Of a stretch of 27,500 bases of DNA, positions 20,061 to 27,500 are shown piece after piece. The translations under genes and the position numbers were made by a program. The stretch is taken from the NCBI GenBank assembly GCA_963170055.1, contig CAUJGJ010000072.1, positions 1,007,501 through 1,035,000 on the forward strand, read 5' to 3'. The DNA is from Halisarca cf. caerulea (lineage: Eukaryota; Porifera; Demospongiae; Chondrillida; Halisarcidae). A model generated the notes under the pieces. That model was not told the origin of the DNA. It did no database searches and worked only from the letters and a program-made list of their open reading frames with translations. Position 1 is the stretch's first letter; the number at the start of each line of letters is the position of its first letter.

Positions 20061-20318
20061 ATGGCGGACATTGAGTACGTAGCAAAAACCAACCTCTTCT
20101 GTTCGTCCTCTTCGTAGGACGAGCATGAAAGTTGCTCTGCAAGCGTAGGCACACATAACAACGAAGACAAATACTTCTTCCGAAGGAAGTGCACGACATC
20201 TAGGTATCAGTACGATCTGTACCTCATCGCTAGTGTAGGTGACGGGCACGACGACGGCAATTCGGACTATGCTGAACAATTTAGGGCACTGAGAAATACC
20301 AAATTCTTATTCGAATAA
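20061..20318 (+). pseudogene. broken 85-codon frame inside the TTAA-target element
   Basis: From ATG 20061 the frame reads MADIEYVAKTNLFCSSSS, then an in-frame TAG at 20115, then continues as DEHESCSASVGTHNNEDKYF and on to KFLFE before TAA at 20316-20318. The Ser-rich and acidic character is unlike intron translation, and the frame starts with the same ATGGCGGA word as the frame at 20979. I recognise no family. It may be the N-terminus of the element's lost transposase or a captured exon. Confidence 0.35.
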
Positions 20319-20377
20319 TACGCTAGTATAGTGAAAGTTGGCATAAGATATCATAAAAGTCTGTTGCTGTTCAGTTG

Positions 20378-20383
20378 TGTGTG

Positions 20384-20459
<76 letters not shown>

Positions 20460-20500
20460 TTTATGCATGCGTGTGTAAATGTGTGTGCGTGTGTATGTGT

Positions 20501-20552
<52 letters not shown>

Positions 20553-20578
20553 TGTGTGGTTGCATGTGTGTGTGTGTA
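20378..20578. repeat. (GT)n microsatellite
   Basis: GT dinucleotides with GA, GC and TGTA interruptions, located inside the TTAA-target element. Confidence 0.95.
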
Positions 20579-20978
20579 TCGTTTTAGCAGTATAGCTCAA
20601 TTTCTTAACGTTTACAACTTTCTATAAAAAACCTGGGCGATTTTTGGCATCAAGACTGTTTCTTCGTCGCATTATATACTGTTAAACTGTGCGATAGGCT
20701 ATCTGAAGGTTAATATCGATCCCAAGTCAGTCCGTGCGATGTCACCACGATCGCGTGTACCGTTCCAGAGCATTTGCTCGTGAGTGTAGTGTCTGCAAGG
20801 AATTTATGCATGGAAAGCTCATCTTCGGATATGCATGACACCCTTTAGCCACGCATTGATAGCACATGGTTCGTTTTCAGTGATTTGATCGGTTTTTGGA
20901 ACTGCTAAACCTGCTACTTTTTGTAAGCAAATAATGGGCACGACGCAGATCGGTGACTACTCTGACGTCACACCCAAG

Positions 20979-21083
20979 ATGGCGGATTATGCTGCGGTTT
21001 TGGAAGAATTTACCGGAAGTGAGCGTTTTTCTGCAAAACGAAAGCTTTCAAACAACTTTAAACCCACTTTTAGGTCATTTTAG
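20979..21083 (+). CDS. 34-codon frame at the right end of the TTAA-target element (unrecognised)
   Basis: This frame begins at ATG in the context ccaagATGGCGGAT and reads MADYAAVLEEFTGSERFSAK, ending NNFKPTFRSF at 21083. It overlaps the right inverted-repeat zone. The context resembles a promoter-proximal start (YY1-like AAGATGGCGG) with a perfect CRE palindrome TGACGTCA at 20963-20970 just upstream. It may be a leftover first exon rather than a complete gene. No family is recognised. Confidence 0.25.
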   Translation: MADYAAVLEEFTGSERFSAKRKLSNNFKPTFRSF

Positions 21084-21136
21084 GTGATTCTCTACAACAT
21101 ATCAAAAATCATCCAAACATGTCAGTGGCCCTTTAA

Positions 21137-22278
21137 TATAGAAATTGAACTGCACTGACATTTCAACTTCAACTACTGCTGCTTATGAAGCTGCTGTAAT
21201 AATGTGTGTTCATGTTTTGATTTGTAATGTATACTCTGAATGGATGTAAAGTTTGCTTGTCTATAACACTTTGCACTTGTTGACTTCTCACCTGATTGCA
21301 ACACACAGTGTGTGGATTACCAGTTGATCCTTGTCATAGTTTGAGACAAAGACTGTATGTCATGCAGTGTAGCACTGGTTTGTGATGTTTGTATTGCTTC
21401 AGTCATGATTAACACAAAAAAACAATGTCTAGATCTTCTGATGTGTTTGCAGAATTAATGATCACTCTTCATTTATATATTTCAATGCTTCAACTAATTT
21501 GCAATAGTTTGATTCAATCTAGCCTGGTTACACATCCAAATGGACACAAGCACTGTGACATGTATCATTGCAATCTGTACAAGACACCAAGTCACAATGA
21601 CCCTAAGCTATAGATCGAGTACCTATGTTTCCATACCACCACACTACTAAATGTGCGATAAAATCGAATATTTGCCAATAATTTTGGTATAATCATTCGG
21701 CTTTATAGAACTTTTCTATGCTTTCTTCGAGAAGTCCATTGCTCACTGTGGTAAACTTCAAGCCGGCCCGTCAGCGCCAATTGAACTAAACACCACTTAC
21801 TGACAAATGTCGTACTGTGCATTGCCGTGTTCACTGTGGACAGATTCTGCCACAAAGTCGAGTTTCGCTCACAAAACAGCAGCAAGGGGTAAAAGATGGG
21901 GAGTCACGATCTTCTGTTACAATCAAACACATGCTAACGGCTGTTAAAATGGTACAATATTCCCGCCGCAATTGAATTTGCAATCTGGGACAAAATGTCT
22001 TAGTGATTTAAGCACCGAAATGCGTGGGCGCCCAGATCAGACTCCCCTACCGAAGGAATTAGTTAACCTTGCTAAAGCGCTCGGCAATTATCTTGTATAG
22101 TTAACCATTTCAGCACCCTCTCTCACCCAACAAGTTCTAGTGAAACTGATACAATTTGACTTAAGAACGATAAATTCACTAAACCCTCTAAAATCAACTT
22201 ACTTTGAACAAAGTGAAGGCCAATAACAGAGTTAGTACATAGTCATACCACCTTTAGTGCTCAAGGGCAACCTTCTAA
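21137..22278. other. unique DNA with a CpG-containing segment at about 21740-22080
   Basis: Simple repeats are absent. CpG dinucleotides cluster (agccggcccgtcagcgcc, gtgggcgcccagat, cccgccgcaatt). A minus-strand ATG followed by a GTAAGT donor-like site (near 21789-21815) could mark a first exon, but no protein family is recognised. Confidence 0.3.
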
Positions 22279-22740
22279 TAATGATGATGGTGATGATGAT
22301 GGTGATGATGATGGTGATGTTGGTGATGATGATGGTGGTGATGGTAGTGGTGGTGATGTTAATGATGGCAATGATGGTGGTGGGATGATGATGTTGATGA
22401 TGATGATGGTGGTGATGATGATGATGATGATGATTGTGTTGATGATGATGATGATGGTGGTGGTGATGGTGGTGGTAATGATGGTGATGGGATGATGATG
22501 TTGAGGATGATGATGATTGTGTTGATGATGATGATGGTGATGGTGGTGATGATGTTGGTGATGATGTTGGTGATGATGGTGATGATGATGGTGGTGATGA
22601 TGGTGATGATGATAATGTTGGTGATGATGATGATGTTGGTGATGGTGTTGGTGATGATGGTGATGATGGTGGTGATGGTGGTGGTGATGATGGTGATGAT
22701 GATGATGTTGATGATGATGTTGGTGAAGATGGTGATGATG
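22279..22740. repeat. (GAT/GGT)n trinucleotide-rich array
   Basis: GATGATGGT-type triplets with GTT, AAT and GGG variants. The longer phrase gatgggatgatgatgttgag/tgatg recurs near 22381 and 22487. Open frames of Met/Val, Ser/Pro or His/Ile are translations of the triplet. They are not proteins. Confidence 0.95.
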
Positions 22741-22875
22741 ACATTCATCCAGTGAACTCAGAACAATGGATCTCTTTGATAAAAAATAAAAAAATGAACA
22801 GCAATGAGGACAACAACTTTCAAATCTCTTCTAGTGAATTCTTCAGCAGTGTAAGAGCAGGTATTCTGTGCGTAT

Positions 22876-22980
22876 GTACTGTATGGGTACAGAAGATATG
22901 TACTGTATGTATGTACAGTAGGTATGTATGTATGTATTCACAGTAGGTATATGTATGTGTGTACGTATGTATGTATGCAT
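22876..22980. repeat. GTAT/GTAC-rich tract, left of the hAT element
   Basis: Repeated gtatgtac and gtatgtat words, with the same character as 23500-23710 on the other side of the hAT insertion. Confidence 0.85.
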
Positions 22981-22993
22981 AATATATAAATAT

Positions 22994-23491
22994 TAGTGTT
23001 GCTATGATACTGCTAAAAGTGTATCACGATAATATTCTGTAATCTAGACATGTATCACGATACATCACAATATTAGCATATTAAGAAATAGGTAGAGTCA
23101 GTTATCAGAAAAAAACATTGGCTGATCACTTGTTTAAATGCAAATCACATTTCTCAATAAGAGACCTTCCAATGCATAACATCTCTTCTGATGTTTAAAT
23201 GCAAACTGGCAATGGTGACACTAGTTTAGGGTAAGCATTCTGTGTGCCTTGTTGCTGTGCCCAAACAACTCATATTAATCGATTGATTGATTGACTGTGG
23301 GTGTGAGGTGTGGGGACTATGAAACCACAATGCTGTGCTAAAGGTCAAAGCACCAACCAGCATTGCAGTCTCTCAGGACAGCATACTAGAGATAGGTACC
23401 TGTATCATAACATGAAATATGCTCGAGTGTATCGTATCATCTGTAGAGATATCGCGATACACGATATATCATGAGTATCGTGGCAACACTA
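22994..23491. mobile_element. 498-bp hAT-type non-autonomous element with a perfect 8-bp target duplication
   Basis: Ends are TAGTGTTGCTATGATACTGC and, on the reverse complement of the right, TAGTGTTGCCACGATACTCA. Both flanks carry ATAAATAT (22986-22993 and 23492-23499), a perfect 8-bp duplication as produced by hAT transposases. Subterminal TATCACGATA/ATCGCGATA words recur. There is no coding remnant. It interrupts a (GTAT)n-rich tract. Confidence 0.9.
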
Positions 23492-23499
23492 ATAAATAT

Positions 23500-23710
23500 G
23501 TATGTACATTATGTCTGTATGCATGCATACACTGTATGTATGCATGCATGTGTGTGTAGTAGAATATATATACACAAGTATACATGTACGCATATACACA
23601 TATGTAAATATGCATGTACGTATGCATGTACGTATGTATGTATGTATGTATGTATGTATGTATGCATGTATGTATATACGTATGTATGTATGCATGTATG
23701 TATGTACACA
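23500..23710. repeat. (GTAT)n tract, right of the hAT element
   Basis: GTAT units with GCAT and GTAC variants, longest pure run near 23634-23663. Confidence 0.92.
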
Positions 23711-24065
23711 AATGAAGCATGTATTGTGTTATATGTCTCTTGCTTGTCACTTCGCTCTTCAGCCAATTGTACAAGCAAATTAATGTTTGATTTGAATGCA
23801 GACAAAACTGCTCTTCAAAGTACCACACAGGCATAATAGAGACAAAGGGAGGGTTTCCAGCTGGCTAAAGATAGTGCCCGAATCAAAGGAAAAAGATTAC
23901 ACAGCAAATACAAATTAATTATTACAAAAACAGTTAGTGGGCAGGAGAGGGAGGGAGGGGGAGGAAGGGAGGCCTGACACTACATGGACCAACTAAGTGG
24001 TACATAAAGAAGAAGGTGCAGATTGTGTTAAATTAATAATAATGACATGAATTCACACATAAAAC

Positions 24066-24078
24066 ACCCACGCACAGC

Positions 24079-24158
<80 letters not shown>

Positions 24159-24168
24159 CACACACACA
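24066..24168. repeat. (CA)n microsatellite
   Basis: CA run with one CAAA interruption. Confidence 0.96.
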
Positions 24169-24199
24169 GTCCGATAGAAAGAGGATGTAACACACTGAA

Positions 24200-24810
24200 G
24201 AGACATACACACACAAGAGGATGGGGAGTACATGAAGTCACGAAGGCTAGACAAAGATGGAGTATACACTTCTAAAGTGACAAAACAAACTGACAGACAC
24301 AAGACCAGAACTACAAATTCACATACACAGAAACAGGATGATTCAAGCAACAGGAGGGGGGGGGGGGGGGGGGGGTGATAGACCTACCCTGACCAACCAC
24401 AGCACCTTTTTAGGTGACAAACAAAGTGAAAACAGAACTATACACTCATATACATACATACAAACAGAGAGAGAGGGTGATTTCAAGCTTCAAGTGTGTG
24501 TGAGGGAGACGGCCTTGCCCTTAGAAACCAGACCACCCTTTTTAGTGGGAAAGGAGTTGACACAGACACAAACAAGGTATTATACAAACACAGACATAGA
24601 TAATTATTTCTATTAAAAGGAGAGAGGGAGGGGCAGGTAGCCCCACCCTCCATGCTGAAGAACCAGGCATCACTGACAGCAAAAACAAACTAACAGACCA
24701 ACCAGAATTACAGTACACATACGTACGTACGGACAAAGATGATGATTTCAACAGGATAGGTGGGCGTGGAGGGGAGGGGTGGCAGCTCCACCCTGATGAC
24801 GCAATCACAT
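24200..24810. repeat. degenerate tandem repeat of about 130 bp, four copies
   Basis: Each copy has the order gacaaacaaactgacag / ccagaactacaaattcacat / gatgatttcaa / aggaggggg / ccaccctga. The copies begin near 24280, 24410, 24545 and 24675 and differ greatly, so the array is old. A run of 20 Gs (24356-24375) lies in the first copy. Confidence 0.6.
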
Positions 24811-25111
24811 TCTGCAACACCATATCTTCAATATGGTTCCAAATATGTATAGCATATCACTTAAATCAGAGTGATCTGATTGGACTTAGTTAATACTGCC
24901 AAATTTTGGACATCAATCTAGTCACACCCAGCCATGCAGAAGAGGGAAGGATGCCCCTACTCCCCCTGAAATAAATGAACATCTACGCAGATCATACACG
25001 TTTGAAAGAGTCCATGGATCTGTAAGACAGTGCAATAAATTCTCCTCGACTTATAACCTGAGCTTTGTAAGCCATGTCACACTGTTCTACTTAAACACTA
25101 AAACATATGCA

Positions 25112-25250
<139 letters not shown>

Positions 25251-25479
25251 GAAAACTCTTCAAGTTAACCCCACATACACACATACCGTAAGTGGATCCC
25301 TAGACAGTTGGAACACTGTAACTTATGTAGGTAGGTAATGATTCAAGTTCTGTACTGCATGTACCTGAGGCAGGCTTTGAAGGGTGAAACATAGCACGAG
25401 GGGATAAACATCATTATTACTTATCAAAAGTAACAAAAAGATACAAAAAAACAGCTAAGAGTTACTACACACTACCTAA

Positions 25480-25935
25480 AACTACACCACTCGTGTTTTC
25501 TCTTAACTGGGAAGCTTCGGGCGCAGGTTTCATGTAGGGTCCCTCAGGCAGCCCTAGAGTGCAACGGGCGTCCCTGGGAGCTTGGCAAGGCAGATAGGTG
25601 GAGGAGTGCTGGACTGCTGTAAAAAATGCTACGGATCGTGTGTAACAGTGACTATTTTGTGAAAAGTACGGTTTGAGCAAGCGGTAATGTCCACTGCCTG
25701 TGATCAACGCGGAGTGACGTACTATAAACCTGAACCAGTTGCAAGTACATTTGGTAAGAGCCGAAGTAAGCACAGCACTGACCAACTGCAGGGAGCGACC
25801 TACAGGGCCCCGCACCACATAATGATAGCAAACCAACAAAATTTAATGGATTGCTCTATCTTAAAGGAGATAGAAATCAGGTTAAGGCAGAGTAGGTGCA
25901 CTCAGCAAAGCACAGGAAGTGATGTCATCCACTAG
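25480..25935. other. GC-richer unique block, unrecognised
   Basis: Both strands carry modest open frames (minus 25465-25839, plus 25687-25935). No motif is recognised. It could be an exon, a non-coding RNA or a decayed retroelement. Confidence 0.25.
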
Positions 25936-26454
25936 AATACTGTACTACCCAGTAGCACACATGAAAGTGATGTAACTGACCACGAAAACCTTACAATACT
26001 CCAGAAAATCTGACAGCTAGATATAATCTAATGCCACTTAGTGTTAAATAAATTTCCAACGACTTATTTCTTCACTAATAGAAATTTAGCAGGTCAAAGG
26101 TTGCACAAAAGTCAACACATAATGAATATGTGGCTTGGGTGCACAGGGGCAATAGCCAGCACACAGTTAAACTGGTTAAGTCAGGGATTGGTGTGATATT
26201 CCTATTAATAATCATTTTGATTAAAGTACAACAAGCGATATCACAGAAGTCAAGGAACCGCACATGCAATCAGAGAGATCATTACACAAGCTGAAATTAA
26301 ACCTCTTGACACATTCTTGGTGCAATTTTCTCATCAAATTTTACTACCTTCCCAATGACCTCTGTAACACTAGCTGCTTACAGGAGAGCACTAACAATTA
26401 GCAAAGTGCACACATACAAAGGTTACAAAGGTACACATGTACACACCCATTCAC
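25936..26454. other. unique DNA, no gene seen
   Basis: AT-rich sequence without structure I can interpret. Confidence 0.5.
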
Positions 26455-26790
26455 CCACAAACACACACACACACACACATACACCCCCCCCCCCCCCACA
26501 CACACACACATACAAATATACAAAAAACACAACCCACATGAAGATACAGTACATACCCTCCCCCCCCCCCACACACACACAAACAATAACATACTGTATT
26601 TCAAATCACAAAAACACAAAACCCCTTATTATTCTTTCCTTGTAAGTCAGTTGACAGTGCTTTGTAACACAGACACAGATCCCCCAACCCACCCCCCCTC
26701 TCCACACACATGTATACATACAAAACACGCACACACAAGTACACACACCCATAGCCCCCCTCCCCCACCGCACATACACACTCCAGATAG
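26455..26790. repeat. CA- and C-run-rich tract
   Basis: CA runs alternate with C tracts of 5-15 bases (26483-26497, 26561-26570, 26691-26697, 26754-26765). The tract is low complexity throughout, apart from about 26585-26680. Confidence 0.85.
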
Positions 26791-27159
26791 CTAGGTCCTT
26801 GAGCCACTACTGGACACCCTATCTTAAACAGGCAGATCACTACATATCAGAGATATACCACCCACTGTTGTCACGCACACTCCACTATCTCAAAGGAAAG
26901 ACAACGTACCAGACACTCAATCAGAAAATGCTACAAACCACCTGTAACCATGTAACACCGCCCACTCTGGGAAGCCTCCACCAGACATGGGAACGAAGTA
27001 GATATAAAATCACGTGACATTCCACGAAGCCATATATAGAGTATACTGGCAGGAGATTAACACGAGAGAGCTAGAAAAAGAATTAAGCTGATGTGTAAAA
27101 ACACCTAGATTGCCACTCACTGAGTACACCTATATGGCTACTTCCCATGCACTGGTAGG
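26791..27159. other. unique DNA, no gene seen
   Basis: A 72-residue plus-strand frame (26799-27017) has no recognised motif. An E-box CACGTG follows at 27012. Confidence 0.4.
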
Positions 27160-27275
27160 GCTGCCGTTGAGGGGACTCTTAATATGTGCCAAGGTGGGCT
27201 CTTATACAAGGGCTTTTTTCTCGGTGGGCTCTTACCAGGGGCTCTTATTTATGTGGACTCTTAACTGGATGTGCC
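27160..27275. repeat. GGGCTCTTA word repeats
   Basis: The words ggggactctta, gtgggctctta, gtgggctcttacc, ggggctcttattt and gtggactctta recur irregularly. They match the interior of the 17795-18070 block. Confidence 0.55.
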
Positions 27276-27298
27276 GCAATTTCAAAGACAATGGTATA

Positions 27299-27484
27299 TG
27301 GTAGAACCCCTCTAAGCCAGCCCTCTGAAATATGTACACATCTCTGGTATGGACACATGCCACTGGAACCTAATACTGCACTATACATTGACATAGAACA
27401 GATTTAGTCCTGAAATGAGGACACCTCAATAATCATGACAGTCCTTTCTGGTCCCAAGGTGTCCGGAATAAATGGATTCCACTG
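27299..27484. mobile_element. 186-bp pogo-like MITE
   Basis: The left end GGTAGAACCCCTCTAAGCCA pairs imperfectly with the reverse complement of the right end CAGTGGAATCCATTTATTCC. The right part carries 'aggacacctcaataatc' and 'aaggtgtccggaataa', an internal inverted pair. Confidence 0.6.
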
Positions 27485-27500
27485 CGATTCTGGGAAAGAA

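Larger units (their letters stand above)
19832..21132. mobile_element. 1301-bp TTAA-target DNA transposon, non-autonomous (Kolobok- or piggyBac-like)
   Basis: Both ends share AGGGCCACTGACATGTTTGG as an inverted repeat, continuing as TTTTTTGATATGTTRTAGAG. A perfect TTAA duplication flanks it (19828-19831 and 21133-21136). TTAA targets with AGGG termini are typical of Kolobok, and piggyBac also uses TTAA. Inverted similarity reappears about 170 bp inside each end as GTGACGTNAGAGTAGTCACC (20010-20033 and the inverse at 20950-20970). Only short broken frames are present. A (GT)n array at 20378-20578 lies in the middle. Confidence 0.82.

Noticed and set aside
22232..22748. Poly-Ser/Pro/His and Ile/Thr frames
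   Set aside because: They are translations of a GAT/GGT triplet array on the reverse strand.

Overview
The window looks like intronic and intergenic DNA from an invertebrate metazoan nuclear genome. It has no bacterial gene organisation. It is saturated with (CA)n, (TA)n, (GATGGT)n and (GTAT)n microsatellites, minisatellites, and short non-autonomous DNA transposons of the pogo/Tigger, hAT and TTAA-target (Kolobok/piggyBac-like) types. The only host coding segment I can name is a 92-nt minus-strand exon at 16110-16201. It encodes the motif-2 region of cytoplasmic aspartyl-tRNA synthetase (DARS1). Its sequence is animal-like, and a sponge or another marine invertebrate is my best but weak guess. 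No other exon of that gene was found by eye, so most of the window is probably large introns or flanking DNA.

Layout. 1-2400: unique DNA, two CA arrays, a dispersed SINE-like repeat (1075-1308) and a GC-richer exon-like block (about 1490-1865). 2405-3840: a 17-bp minisatellite, then an internally deleted Tigger/pogo element (2785-3688) lying between (TA)n tracts. 4243-6947: three small MITEs, an 861-bp MITE-like element filled with the same 17-bp minisatellite, and a 66-bp minisatellite. 7130-8515: a possible MITE, TG/CA repeats, and a 9-bp array with higher-order periodicity. 8740-11320: more MITEs, a hairpin-forming 30-bp array, and two nested CAGGG-ended elements with perfect 5-bp target duplications. 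12455-13711: about 45 copies of a 28-bp minisatellite. 14419-15081: (TA)41 and (CA)n. 15692-15850: a 23-bp array. 16110-16721: the DARS1 exon with two MITEs just upstream in gene direction. 17022-19820: the second SINE-like copy, the CTCTTA repeats, and more MITEs. 19832-21132: a 1.3-kb TTAA-target element. 22279-22740: a GAT/GGT array. 22994-23491: a hAT element with a perfect 8-bp duplication, sitting in a (GTAT)n tract. 24200-24810: a degenerate array of about 130 bp. 25112-27484: CA/C-rich repeats and a final MITE.

The main biological theme is not a gene pathway. It is the repeated link between small TA-target MITEs and minisatellites: subterminal or internal words of several MITE families appear to have been tandemly amplified. 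Almost all long open frames in the window arise from tandem repeats whose period, or a small multiple of it, is divisible by three. I do not treat them as genes.
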